A stretch of DNA of 64,000 nucleotides from an uncultured Methylococcaceae bacterium (GCA_913056195.1 CAJXMF010000005.1:16053-80052); one strand, 5' to 3'. Numbered from the stretch's first letter, positions 9,333 through 18,406 are shown. Translations and numbers: made by a program. Notes: generated by a model from the sequence alone, not told the origin.

Positions 9333-11117
9333 TTAAAAAGCTTCCTTTTTTAGCGGTAAGATTATGTGAAAGCAAGTGCCGCCAGATGGATTGTCGGCAA
9401 CAAATATTTTCCCCTGGTGTGCCATGATGATTTGTTGTACGACGGTTAATCCAAGCCCGATTCCACTTTCACGACGAGTAAAAAACGGATCAAATATTTT
9501 TTCCTTATCCAAGTCGGATATGCCCAGGCCATCGTCACAAATTTGAATTTCCATAACGTTATTTTGACATGAAGTGGTGATTTTTATTTGGCCGCTAGTT
9601 AAAACATGTTGAGTTGCATTGATGATTAAATTAAGAAAAACCTGGATAAGCTGATCTCGGTCACACATAATTTCAGTTCTGGATGCCGTGAATTTTTTTT
9701 CCAGGCGAATTTCTTTTTCTTCAATCTTGCTGTTCACCAGGTCGCAAACGTGGCTTAGGATTTGGTGTATATCATGGGGTAAAAACTCAGGTTCTTTGGG
9801 TTTTGCGCATTCTAATAAAGAGGTTATCAGCACATTCAAACGCTGAGTTTCGCTGGCAATGTATTCAGTCATTTCCTTCCCTATTTCGCTCAGTTGCGTT
9901 TCCCGTTGCAGAATTTGCACGGAAGAACGTAGTATACCAAGAGGTGTTCTGACTTCATGTGCCATGCTGGCCGCCATTTCACCGATGACGGCTAATTTTG
10001 CTGCTCTGACCAGGTTCTGATGTGATTTTTCCAGATTGTTGATCATTTGTGCAAATCGGGTGCTTAATTCGGTGATTTCATGGCTGGTTTGTAGAACCTC
10101 GGGCGTTACCTGCTTACCTTGCATAAAATCCCGGGTAAAATCAGCCAGTTTGATGATAGGTTTGGCTATTTTTGAAGACATCCAAAAAGAGGCTGTTATA
10201 GCCAGAACCAGGGTAAATAGTAAAAACAAAGAAAGTACTTGCCATAGTTGTGATGTGGACGCCAGAGCCAAGTCACTGGGTTGCATAATCAAAACACTCC
10301 AGCCAAAATGACCAAATGTTCGATATCCCTGTGAGCGTGCATAACCCATTAACATTTCCTTACCTTCCAGTAAACCGATATTCGCAATCAGTTCTCCGGT
10401 CGTATCATTTTTTAGATTCAGGTTTTTAAGCGGATAAAATTGCCACCCCGACTGATTTCTTATATTGCTTGATGCCGCAATAATCCTGTTCTTATCATCT
10501 AAAAGTAAGGCATAGGACGGCGCAGAGGGACTGCTAAAAGGTAAGGGTATTTCCAACAATTTGTATATCTCCTGCCAGTCAAATCCCGCATATAAAAAAC
10601 CTAATTCAGCATTTTGGAATTGATTTGGTATTCGGGTAAAAAAGAACAGAATATTCCGTTCCAGATCCACATTTTGCAACCAAATATTTTTTTTTAATGC
10701 GATAGCGTTCAGAGACGGTGTATGAAATGCTTGAGTCGAATTAACTTGTTTGAATTCATTATTCGCTATCAGTTGATTGTTTGGATCCACAACAAAGATT
10801 TGTCGATAAACGCCGTCATAACCTTGGGTAACATCTTTTAAAAACTCTGCAATGCGTTTATCGATATCCTGAACCCGGATATCCTGCATAACAGCCAGTC
10901 GACTCCAGATTGAAATGTTTTCCATCCGTTCAAATAAAGTCATATCGATTTGACGCATAATGGTCGATGCTTGTGATTTAAGTTTGTTTTCAGTCTCTGC
11001 CTTTAAAATATTCTGCAAATGGGTATAAATCATTACCGAAATAATCAAGGCGGAAGCTATACTGATCAGTAAATAGGAAATCAGTAAAATCCGACGAATG
11101 GACATCGTTTTTCTCAT
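9333..11117 (-). CDS. Membrane sensor histidine kinase with large extracytoplasmic domain
   Basis: Cognate kinase for the sigma-54 regulator. Transmembrane segment 1 is at about residues 9-30 and segment 2 at about 292-314, enclosing a ~260-residue periplasmic sensor that looks like a double Cache domain. HAMP follows (about 315-365), then HisKA with the phospho-acceptor H387 in MAHEVRTP, the N-box around N496-N500 (FLNLIINATQH), G1 DDGLGISD and G2 SGIGLGL. A second ATG at 11105 has GAGA upstream and is an equally good or better start; the annotated ATG leaves only 12 bases to the divergent porin gene. The ligand cannot be read from the sequence. Confidence 0.92.
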   Translation of the reverse strand: MRKTMSIRRILLISYLLISIASALIISVMIYTHLQNILKAETENKLKSQASTIMRQIDMTLFERMENISIWSRLAVMQDIRVQDIDKRIAEFLKDVTQGYDGVYRQIFVVDPNNQLIANNEFKQVNSTQAFHTPSLNAIALKKNIWLQNVDLERNILFFFTRIPNQFQNAELGFLYAGFDWQEIYKLLEIPLPFSSPSAPSYALLLDDKNRIIAASSNIRNQSGWQFYPLKNLNLKNDTTGELIANIGLLEGKEMLMGYARSQGYRTFGHFGWSVLIMQPSDLALASTSQLWQVLSLFLLFTLVLAITASFWMSSKIAKPIIKLADFTRDFMQGKQVTPEVLQTSHEITELSTRFAQMINNLEKSHQNLVRAAKLAVIGEMAASMAHEVRTPLGILRSSVQILQRETQLSEIGKEMTEYIASETQRLNVLITSLLECAKPKEPEFLPHDIHQILSHVCDLVNSKIEEKEIRLEKKFTASRTEIMCDRDQLIQVFLNLIINATQHVLTSGQIKITTSCQNNVMEIQICDDGLGISDLDKEKIFDPFFTRRESGIGLGLTVVQQIIMAHQGKIFVADNPSGGTCFHIILPLKKEAF

Positions 11118-11129
11118 TGAAATATCAGT

Positions 11130-12191
11130 ATGCTTAAGCGTTTAAAATTATTTTTAATAATGGCCCTGAAATATAGCTTGCTGTTTTGTTATTCAGCGCT
11201 TGTCATGGCTGAACAAAGTATAGAGCCAAATTACCATTGGGGGCGAGGATTAAAAATCCCCGCAGCCAACCTGATCATTGGGGGGTATGTCAATGCCAGC
11301 TACAAAAATTTTGATCATAACCCCGGTACCGCTGCACTTGATGACTTTAGTTTGTTTACGACCTGGAACCCCACTTCAAGACTACATTTTTTTTCTGAAC
11401 TTGAGTTAGAAGATTCTGTAAACACCAACAAAGTTAAATTTTCCCGAGCAAAATTTTTGGTGGAACGACTCTATGTCGATTTTCTGGTCAATGAAACTTA
11501 TAAGCTGCGTTTCGGGAAATTTCTAACGCCTCTGGGTATTTGGAATACGATTCATGCCGCGCCACTGGTATGGACAACTTCACGACCTTTGGTAACAGAG
11601 GGGTTTGTTTTTCCAGCCCATGCCAATGGTTTGATGGTCAATAGTAAATTTATCCTTAGTGATCATAATTTAGAGGTGTCTGTTTATGTGGATGATTCAC
11701 GGGATCTTGATCCACACAAAAACAAGACAGTCTTCAAAAATGCACTGGGAACACGGATTAATTACGAAATTTTTGACTATCTCCATGTTGGTTTTTCCTA
11801 TCTTACATTCAAGAATCAAGCCATATTTATTCATTCTGACAGGAATCATTTGTTTGGTGTGGATTTTTTATGGAAAAAAAAGGACTTCGAACTACAATCA
11901 GAGATTGCTTACCGTCATGGCGGGAAATGGGAGGGTAATGAAACTGGTTTGTATTTGCAGGCTGTTGTTCCTCTTGGACATCATTTTTCTGCTGTTGGGC
12001 GTTATGAATTCCTCAATGGCACACATCAGTTACACAATATTTCGGAAACCGGCACTATTAATTTAGGTGTTGCAGGCCTTGCCTGGCGACCCTATTCACC
12101 ATTGGTTATCAAGGCTGAATATCGCTTTGGAGGTAATAATTCATTAGTTGCTCCGAGTGGTTTTTTTACCTCTATTTCAACGTTTTTTTGA
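11130..12191 (+). CDS. Outer-membrane porin-like beta-barrel protein
   Basis: A protein of up to 353 residues with an N-terminal signal peptide and alternating hydrophobic/aromatic strands throughout, ending in the aromatic residues STFF, as expected for BamA-dependent barrels. Features such as LRFGKFLTPLGIWN resemble the porin families that include OprP-like and DUF3187-like barrels, but I cannot assign a named family. An ATG at 11160 (MALKYSLLFCYSALVMA) also gives a good signal peptide and would leave space for divergent promoters with the kinase; neither start has a clear Shine-Dalgarno. It is followed immediately by the small PstS-like gene and probably forms a two-gene operon with it. 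Confidence 0.75.
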   Translation: MLKRLKLFLIMALKYSLLFCYSALVMAEQSIEPNYHWGRGLKIPAANLIIGGYVNASYKNFDHNPGTAALDDFSLFTTWNPTSRLHFFSELELEDSVNTNKVKFSRAKFLVERLYVDFLVNETYKLRFGKFLTPLGIWNTIHAAPLVWTTSRPLVTEGFVFPAHANGLMVNSKFILSDHNLEVSVYVDDSRDLDPHKNKTVFKNALGTRINYEIFDYLHVGFSYLTFKNQAIFIHSDRNHLFGVDFLWKKKDFELQSEIAYRHGGKWEGNETGLYLQAVVPLGHHFSAVGRYEFLNGTHQLHNISETGTINLGVAGLAWRPYSPLVIKAEYRFGGNNSLVAPSGFFTSISTFF

Positions 12192-12193
12192 TC

Positions 12194-12673
12194 ATGTTGA
12201 TGCGAATATTCATTCTGTCGATAGTATTAGCGTTGAGTGGGTCATCAACCTCTGCGGCTAGTGAGCTTCTGATTATCACGGCAAAAGGTTCTTCAGAACC
12301 ACATTTAAATAAAAAAAAGATCGCAAATATTTTCTTGCGCGAACAATTAATCAATCAACAAGGTGAACGATGGATTCCGGTCAATCTAAGTATTCATCAT
12401 CCTTTACGAGAGGCATTTTCAGAAACGCTTTTCAATCAGCTCCCGAACCAAATGGATAATTTCTGGAACATTAAATATTTTAATGGCATCAGCCCTCCCT
12501 ATGTCGTGAAATCACAGGAAGCTATGCTTCGCTTTGTAGCCTCTACGCCCAATGCGATTGGTTATATTTTGCCATGTTTTGTTAACGACAACGTGACAGT
12601 CGTTTTCAAATTAGTGTTAAAAACGAAAGTAAAGTTTAACGTTAAAGATATATGTCGTCAGCATAAACGTTAG
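12194..12673 (+). CDS. Short periplasmic PstS-like substrate-binding protein
   Basis: A 159-residue protein with a signal peptide (cleavage likely after the SSTSAA region) and the features of minimal PstS-like phosphate-binding-protein relatives: an N-terminal ELLIITAKG strand, a KKIANIFLRE helix, and the SQEAMLRFVASTPNAIGYI segment near the C terminus. It is half the length of a transport PstS, and no transporter subunits are nearby. An accessory role, for example presenting a ligand to the adjacent kinase, is more plausible than ABC import; this is an inference. A TTG at 12188 overlaps the porin stop; ATG at 12194 or 12200 is the more likely start. Confidence 0.75.
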   Translation: MLMRIFILSIVLALSGSSTSAASELLIITAKGSSEPHLNKKKIANIFLREQLINQQGERWIPVNLSIHHPLREAFSETLFNQLPNQMDNFWNIKYFNGISPPYVVKSQEAMLRFVASTPNAIGYILPCFVNDNVTVVFKLVLKTKVKFNVKDICRQHKR

Positions 12674-12685
12674 TTGTGCGCAAAA
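12674..12685. promoter_or_regulatory. Candidate upstream activator site
   Basis: The dyad TTnTGCGCAnAA lies right after the PstS-like gene, about 120 bases upstream of the -24 element at 12808. This is the normal distance for binding of an NtrC-family activator. Only one copy is clear, so confidence is low. Confidence 0.35.
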
Positions 12686-12806
12686 TTTGTCAGGCATAAA
12701 TATTCATTTCATACCTTATTTGCGGTCTTATCCGTTGATAATAAATCAAAATCCAGGATGGTAAATTTAATGCATTTAATTCAATGGGTTACAAAACTAA
12801 AAAATA

Positions 12807-12822
12807 TGGCATGAAAAATGCT
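12807..12822 (+). promoter_or_regulatory. Sigma-54 (-24/-12) promoter
   Basis: TGGCATGAAAAATGCT matches the consensus TGGCACG-N4-TTGCW at 14 of the 16 aligned positions, with the invariant GG and GC dinucleotides at the required spacing. It lies 108 bases upstream of the P-loop NTPase gene and next to a locus encoding a sigma-54 activator. I saw no comparably good sigma-70 promoter in this gap. Confidence 0.75.
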
Positions 12823-12929
12823 TTTTTACTGTAAAACAATAGCAATTTTGCGTTCTTTATTGTTGTGTATAACAAACATAACAGTTTGAATTTAATCATT
12901 TTTATTAACTTTATAGTAGGATCATCATT

Positions 12930-14024
12930 ATGTTGGCTACAAAAAAAAATTCCAGCTTTGCTTCGTTTAAAACAAAAGAGATGCCAATGGAGATCAGTTC
13001 CTTTGAGGAAAAATATTTGCACATGGCCAAGGCCGCCTACAGTACGCGGCGTATACCTAAACAGGTAATGAAAACGTTGATTACCGGCAATGTAAATCCC
13101 AAGGCGGGCGACCTGGTTTTGGCTGAAGTGATCAATATACGACAGCATAAGCGGATAGAGCTGGCCTGCGGTCGACGTGCACATCTACACAATGGAGATT
13201 ATATTATTCTTTGTTACGGTAATCGTTATGCGCCAGATCAATTTGAAGCCTATATGCCGGAAGATCTGGATATATGTCATATGGTGGCGGCAGGTGGAGT
13301 GGCCGCCAGGGTTAAATGCAAGCACAGTGGCATAAAATCCGCCACAGAAATAAAACCCGTTGGCTTGATTGGTAATAATTTGGGCAAACCACTTAATATA
13401 AAAGACTGGGCAATTCCAGTGACTGAATTACCCGCTGCGGTACCTGAGATTTATGTGGTTGTCGGTACGTCAATGAATGCAGGAAAAACGACTACAGCGG
13501 CACATTTAATCAAAGGATTGACTCGAGCCGGAAAAAAGGTTGGTGCGGCAAAACTAACTGGAACAGGTGCTGGGCTTGATGTCTGGTTAATGAAAGATAG
13601 TGGTGTGTATAAAGTATTGGATTTTACCGATGCCGGTTATGTCTCAACTTTCGGTTTGCCTGTAAATATACTGGAAAATATCTTTGAAACTTTATTGGCG
13701 GCCTTGTGTGACAGCGGTGTTGACAGCATCGTTTTCGAAATCGCTGATGGTTTAATACAACAAGAAACATCTGCGCTGTTAAATAGTGAAAATTTTACCC
13801 GTCATATTCATACTTTAATTTTTTCTGCGCAGGATGCGATGGGCGCAAAGGCAGGCGTTGATTGGCTAAAAAATAGAAATTTGCCGATAAAAGCGGTTTC
13901 CGGCGCGTTAACTGCCTCACCTATGGCGGCTGAAGAAGCTCGGAAAATAATTGATTTACCGGTGCTGAATTTGGACATGTTGTCATCGCCTGATATCGAA
14001 CAAACTTTTTGTCAGCTAGTGTAA
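12930..14024 (+). CDS. P-loop NTPase of unknown function
   Basis: A 364-residue cytoplasmic protein that I do not recognise as a named family. The N-terminal ~150 residues look like a small beta-rich domain. The C-terminal half is a P-loop domain with Walker A GTSMNAGKTT near residue 178, in the manner of BioD/MobB/DUF1611-type proteins (nucleotide-binding fold, deviant lysines absent). EIADGL may be the Walker B-like acidic segment. ATG at 12930 follows AGGA with 9-base spacing; a second in-frame ATG is at 12981. It is the first gene after the sigma-54 promoter and is 5 bases from the ABC transporter gene, so the pair are probably functionally linked. Confidence 0.7.
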   Translation: MLATKKNSSFASFKTKEMPMEISSFEEKYLHMAKAAYSTRRIPKQVMKTLITGNVNPKAGDLVLAEVINIRQHKRIELACGRRAHLHNGDYIILCYGNRYAPDQFEAYMPEDLDICHMVAAGGVAARVKCKHSGIKSATEIKPVGLIGNNLGKPLNIKDWAIPVTELPAAVPEIYVVVGTSMNAGKTTTAAHLIKGLTRAGKKVGAAKLTGTGAGLDVWLMKDSGVYKVLDFTDAGYVSTFGLPVNILENIFETLLAALCDSGVDSIVFEIADGLIQQETSALLNSENFTRHIHTLIFSAQDAMGAKAGVDWLKNRNLPIKAVSGALTASPMAAEEARKIIDLPVLNLDMLSSPDIEQTFCQLV

Positions 14025-14029
14025 TACCA

Positions 14030-15736
14030 ATGGATTACGAAATCCCTAAGATTTTAACCAATAAACGAAAATGGCTGTTATTGCGCCTGATTATCATCGG
14101 GATAGCTCAGGCGGGTATTGCTATTATTTCCGTTCTGATTGTTCGCTATTTATTTGATCAGATAAGCACTCATCCCGGAGATGTCTTTGAGCATGATTTA
14201 CTGATATTTTCTGCTGTTATATTCACATTGACCTTATTTAATGCCTGGCTGAAAATGGCTGAACGGGTTGAATCCGAAAGAATGGGGCAGGATTATATTT
14301 ACGATTTACGCCTCATTCTATATGACAGATTGGTTTCTTTGCCTTCCAGAACCATACAAGGACGAGGAAAAGGTGGGCTGATGCTGCGCTTTATAGGGGA
14401 TCTAACCGCTCTCAGACAATGGATAAGTCTGGGTGTAGCCAGATTAACTGTCGCCTGTGTCATAACTGTTTGTGTGTTGGTTGCACTGGCTATGATTGAT
14501 TGGTTACTGGCTGCCTATACCACGGTGGTACTTGGAATAGCGGTTATTACCGTTTTATACCTCAGTCCGCAACTGGAACAAGCCGCCAAAGATGTGCGTA
14601 AACGTCGAACTTATCTGGCGAATAACATCAATGAAAAAATTTCCTCCATTGCTGTTGTACAAATTTTTAATCAGCATCATCGGGAACAACAGCGCATCAG
14701 GCGACAAAGCATGCGCTTGCAGAATGCCAGTCTGGAGCGTGCAGCTATTATTGGCAAATTACGCGGCATTGCAGAAGCAACTGCCGCAATTACTACATTC
14801 GGGGTATTAATCCTGGGGTGTTATGAGGTTGCTAATGGAGCAACGACGCCCGGTTCAGTGGTCGCAGCCATGACTTTTATCGGCTTTCTTGCACCTTCAT
14901 TAAAAGACCTGGGCCGCGTCCATGAATACTGGAAAAATTCAACGGTCTCGGTGGCCAAAATAGAGAGTTTTCTGGAAATACCGAGCTTGGTTGAAGAGGC
15001 TGATAATGCGGAGGAACTCAATGTCAGGGAAGGGCAATTAGTATTTAAAAATGTCAGTTTCAATAATGTATTGAAAAATTTTTCCTATACTTTCGAAGCC
15101 GGAAAGGTCATTGCCATCGTGGGTCCCAATGGTGCCGGGAAATCGACGCTACTCTCGCTGGCTACACGGCTTATTGATCCCGATCAAGGCAGCATACTGA
15201 TTGATTCTATGGATATCAAAAAGGCAACACTGGCATCGGTTCGTGACACTGTCGGCCTGGTGAGTCCCGATTTGCCTTTATTGCGAGGGACTATCGATAA
15301 GAATTTACGTTACCGCTGGCGTAATGCGCCTGAAACTGAAATCACCCGGATAAAAAAATTGTGTCAAATAGATACGATGTTATCTGATTTTGCTGATGGC
15401 GAACGGACGCGTATTCAGGATGGTGGAAAAAATCTTTCTTTTGGCCAACAACAGAGAATTGCTCTCGCCAGAACACTATTAGGTAATCCTAAAATTTTAT
15501 TGCTGGATGAAGCGGATGCTAATCTGGATCCTAAATCCAGCAAGATACTGGATAACACTATCGCACAATTTTCCGGCACTGTTTTATTGGTGACCCATAG
15601 AATAGATCGTCTTTACAAGGCTGACCGGATTATTTATTTAAGCAATGGCACTCTGGTAGAACAAGGTACACCAGAACAATTATTAAATACTGAATCATTA
15701 ACTCGGAAGTTATTTCAACAAGGGCTGGCCTCATGA
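14030..15736 (+). CDS. ABC half-exporter (fused membrane and ATPase domains)
   Basis: A 568-residue type IV ABC exporter subunit, expected to work as a homodimer in the inner membrane. Six transmembrane helices occupy about residues 1-310; the ATPase follows with Walker A GPNGAGKST, signature LSFGQQQRIALARTLL, Walker B ILLLDEADANLD and the switch histidine in LLVTHRID. Where most exporters have LDEAT, this has LDEAD, a mild deviation. ATG at 14030 is chosen over the in-frame TTG at 14009 because it sits 5 bases after the previous stop. The substrate is unknown. The last 4 bases overlap the hydrolase gene (ATGA). Confidence 0.9.
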   Translation: MDYEIPKILTNKRKWLLLRLIIIGIAQAGIAIISVLIVRYLFDQISTHPGDVFEHDLLIFSAVIFTLTLFNAWLKMAERVESERMGQDYIYDLRLILYDRLVSLPSRTIQGRGKGGLMLRFIGDLTALRQWISLGVARLTVACVITVCVLVALAMIDWLLAAYTTVVLGIAVITVLYLSPQLEQAAKDVRKRRTYLANNINEKISSIAVVQIFNQHHREQQRIRRQSMRLQNASLERAAIIGKLRGIAEATAAITTFGVLILGCYEVANGATTPGSVVAAMTFIGFLAPSLKDLGRVHEYWKNSTVSVAKIESFLEIPSLVEEADNAEELNVREGQLVFKNVSFNNVLKNFSYTFEAGKVIAIVGPNGAGKSTLLSLATRLIDPDQGSILIDSMDIKKATLASVRDTVGLVSPDLPLLRGTIDKNLRYRWRNAPETEITRIKKLCQIDTMLSDFADGERTRIQDGGKNLSFGQQQRIALARTLLGNPKILLLDEADANLDPKSSKILDNTIAQFSGTVLLVTHRIDRLYKADRIIYLSNGTLVEQGTPEQLLNTESLTRKLFQQGLAS

Positions 15737-16596
15737 ATCTGAAACAAGTCGATATTAAACAAGATGACCCCCCGATCATGTATGCAAACTTTCAAGATAC
15801 CTTGATCAAAGGCGAAATACAGTGTCTGCGTTTAAGCTCTGATCCGGAACAGGTTTATTTTCTCTATTTACCGTTGAATTATAATGAAGATTCAGCGGTA
15901 TTTGTTTCCGTTCATGGTATTTCGCGAAATGCTAAACACCATGTTCAACGCAATATAAGGCGTGCAGAAAAACGTAATGTCATCATTGTCGCGCCATTAT
16001 TTTCTGAACAACGGTTTCCTGATTATCAACGTTTGGGACGATTGGGGTATGGACTTCGCGCTGATTTGAAGTTGCTGGAAATATTGGATGAAATAAAGGC
16101 TATGATACACATTAAAGCGCAACGGTACTATCTGTTTGGCTATTCCGGCGGCGGTCAGTTCGTACATAGATTTGCCATGGCGCATCCTGATAAAGTCGCC
16201 AAAATGGCTATCGGTGCAGCTGGATGGTATACCCCACCCAATGAATCACGCCGATTTCCTCATGGATTGCGAACGGACTCCTTATTACCTGACTTAAAGT
16301 TTGATTTGCAAAAAATACTTAAAATTCCCGCATGTGTCGTGGTCGGTGAATTAGATAACGAAGCAGATGAACAACTCCGGCAATCCGCTAAGGTTATTCA
16401 ACGGCAGGGGGAAAATAGAATCGAAAGAGGTCTAAACTGGATTGCTAACATGCAAGAAAAGGCATTGCAATATCATCAGCAAACAGACTATGAATTTCAT
16501 CTTTTGCAGAATGCCGGACATTCATACAGACAATGTATGCGCGATGGCAAAATGGGCGGTATTGTGTTCAGGTTTTTATTTGGCAGGATTGGTTGA
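15733..16596 (+). CDS. Alpha/beta hydrolase (esterase-like)
   Basis: A 287-residue alpha/beta hydrolase with no evident signal peptide, so probably cytoplasmic. The oxyanion region is VHGISRNAKHH, the nucleophile elbow GYSGGGQF (Ser in the centre), a likely acid is in VVGELDNEAD and the catalytic His in LLQNAGHSYRQC. It resembles poly-ester depolymerase/feruloyl-esterase-like hydrolases but the substrate cannot be named. Translationally coupled to the ABC exporter through an ATGA overlap, which suggests it modifies or matures what the transporter moves. Confidence 0.82.
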   Translation: MNLKQVDIKQDDPPIMYANFQDTLIKGEIQCLRLSSDPEQVYFLYLPLNYNEDSAVFVSVHGISRNAKHHVQRNIRRAEKRNVIIVAPLFSEQRFPDYQRLGRLGYGLRADLKLLEILDEIKAMIHIKAQRYYLFGYSGGGQFVHRFAMAHPDKVAKMAIGAAGWYTPPNESRRFPHGLRTDSLLPDLKFDLQKILKIPACVVVGELDNEADEQLRQSAKVIQRQGENRIERGLNWIANMQEKALQYHQQTDYEFHLLQNAGHSYRQCMRDGKMGGIVFRFLFGRIG

Positions 16597-16645
16597 AATA
16601 GTATTTGATTCGCTTTTATCACTCCTTTAATAAATTATATAGTGT

Positions 16646-18004
16646 ATGGTTTTTTTAAAAAAATCGTCTAAAGCCTGCCCTTTTGTGTCTTTGCTTGTTG
16701 GCATTATGTTTTTTAATCCAGTACAGGTTTACGGAAAAACAGATATAACAGTCGACGAATTATATAGACTTGCACTTGAACAAAAAAAACAGCTGGCGAT
16801 GCAACAACAGCAAATAAAAGCTTTGCAAACATTGGTATCAAAGCAGCAACAGCAATTGAGAAAAAATAATAAAGACTCAAGTAAGAGAAAAAAACGCAGA
16901 GGTGTAAAAGTCAGGGTTAATCAACATGGATTAAGAGTCAAAACCCGTGATGGCAAATTTGCTATGAAGATAGGCGGCAGAATACAAATGGATGGTGCTT
17001 ATTATAATGATAAAGTAACCCCAATGGGAAATGGCTGGGCTTTGCGCAGAGCACGACTCAAAGTTTCCGGTAAATTATTTAGGGACTGGGGCTATTTTAC
17101 CGCGGTTGATTTTGCCAAAAAGGATAAAGCCGGAGTCAGAGGTATGTATCTGGACTATAAAGGCTGGAAAGATTACGCGATCAGATTTGGCCAGTTTCAG
17201 GAGCCTTTCAGTCTGGAAGGTATGAACAGCTCGAATACCATAACCTTCATGGAAAGAGGATTGCCTTATGTTTTCGCACCGGATTATCATCTGGGCGTCA
17301 GTCTTAGTCATTTTGGTGAGTGGTGGCAGGCTTCTTCGGGTGTTTTTGGTAATTCAATACAAACCAAGAAAGATAATATTGATAACGGCTGGGGAGTGGT
17401 AGGACGCGTGACTTTTGCACCCTGGCGACAAGATGACAGGGTTTTGCATGTTGGTGCTTCTGCAGAATATAGAGTACCTAATACCGCTAAAACGGTTCGT
17501 TATCGTTATCGTCCTGAATCCTGGGTCACTAATGTAAGGTTGATCGATACCGGCAAGATTCTAAATGTCAATAATACCTTGAAAACAGCAGTGGAGTTGG
17601 CATTTGTTAATGGCTCTTTTTCCCTACAGGGTGAATATGTTCATGATCTGGTACAACGAAGCAATGCGCCAACCCTGCAATTTGATGGTTGGTATAGTTA
17701 TGCAAGCTGGTTCTTAACCGGCGAATCCAGACCCTATAGCGTTAAAAAGGGCAGTTTTACAGCCATCGATCCAATCAGCAGATACGGTGCCTGGGAATTG
17801 GGGTTAAGATTCAGTTCACTGGATTTAACCGATAAGGATATTCTCGGTGGTCGTCAAGAGGATTTTACTGTCGGCCTTAACTGGTATGCCAACAGCAATA
17901 TTCGCTTTATGGCTAATTATGTTCATGTGAATACTCATCCGAATAGCAAAGGTGTAAACGATAATCCAGATATCCTTCAATTTCGTGGACAGATCTTTTT
18001 TTGA
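16646..18004 (+). CDS. OprP/OprO-like anion-selective porin
   Basis: A 452-residue outer-membrane porin of the phosphate-selective porin O/P family. The signal peptide ends near residue 30. A glutamine-rich coiled-coil (about residues 36-78, many Gln in LAMQQQQIKALQ) probably forms the periplasmic trimerisation stalk, followed by a strongly basic stretch (SSKRKKRRGVKVRV). The barrel starts with GRIQMDGAYYND and ends in the C-terminal Phe motif FRGQIFF. The gene is 49 bases after the hydrolase. The short gap has no clear promoter, so it is probably the last gene of the sigma-54 operon. Together with the PstS-like protein at 12194 it hints at phosphate or another oxyanion. Confidence 0.85.
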   Translation: MVFLKKSSKACPFVSLLVGIMFFNPVQVYGKTDITVDELYRLALEQKKQLAMQQQQIKALQTLVSKQQQQLRKNNKDSSKRKKRRGVKVRVNQHGLRVKTRDGKFAMKIGGRIQMDGAYYNDKVTPMGNGWALRRARLKVSGKLFRDWGYFTAVDFAKKDKAGVRGMYLDYKGWKDYAIRFGQFQEPFSLEGMNSSNTITFMERGLPYVFAPDYHLGVSLSHFGEWWQASSGVFGNSIQTKKDNIDNGWGVVGRVTFAPWRQDDRVLHVGASAEYRVPNTAKTVRYRYRPESWVTNVRLIDTGKILNVNNTLKTAVELAFVNGSFSLQGEYVHDLVQRSNAPTLQFDGWYSYASWFLTGESRPYSVKKGSFTAIDPISRYGAWELGLRFSSLDLTDKDILGGRQEDFTVGLNWYANSNIRFMANYVHVNTHPNSKGVNDNPDILQFRGQIFF

Positions 18005-18406
18005 GGCACGTGCAGAAAGGTTTTTTTCTTCCTTGTGAATAACGGATTTTAATTACTCTCAGACGCCTTCGGGAATGCATTTAGAATTTTATTTTGAATA
18101 GGATGGAGGATGGACAATCATCTTGACAAAGGGAACGTGGCATGTGTCTTAAGTGTGCTGTAGTGTCAAGACTGAACGCACGTCCTGTTTTCGACTAAAG
18201 TGGCAAAATTTGGTACAATCAAAAGGATTTTTTACCCTCTTCCTATGTGAGCGAGTGAGGCCTTAGCGTCGCTGTCAAGGCGTTTTTAAGAGCGTCCTGT
18301 ACAGGGTGTTGAACGAACAGATTCAACACTATCGGCTTTTTACTTGGATTGCATGAGGTGTTTTGCGCGTTAAGCGTTTATGTCTGTTTTTGGATGCCAC
18401 GGAGTT
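18005..18406 (+). other. Intergenic region and gyrA leader
   Basis: 402 bases with no gene that I can support. No clear T-run terminator follows the porin gene. The region contains the predicted gyrA promoter at 18190-18219 and a stem at 18306-18329 (GTGTTGAA/TTCAACAC, 8-base loop) that would lie in the 5' UTR. Confidence 0.6.
18190..18219 (+). promoter_or_regulatory. Candidate gyrA promoter with extended -10
   Basis: TTCGAC at 18190-18195, an 18-base spacer and TGGTACAAT ending at 18219, in which the TG makes an extended -10. It predicts a 5' UTR of about 180 bases before the gyrA ATG. Confidence 0.5.
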
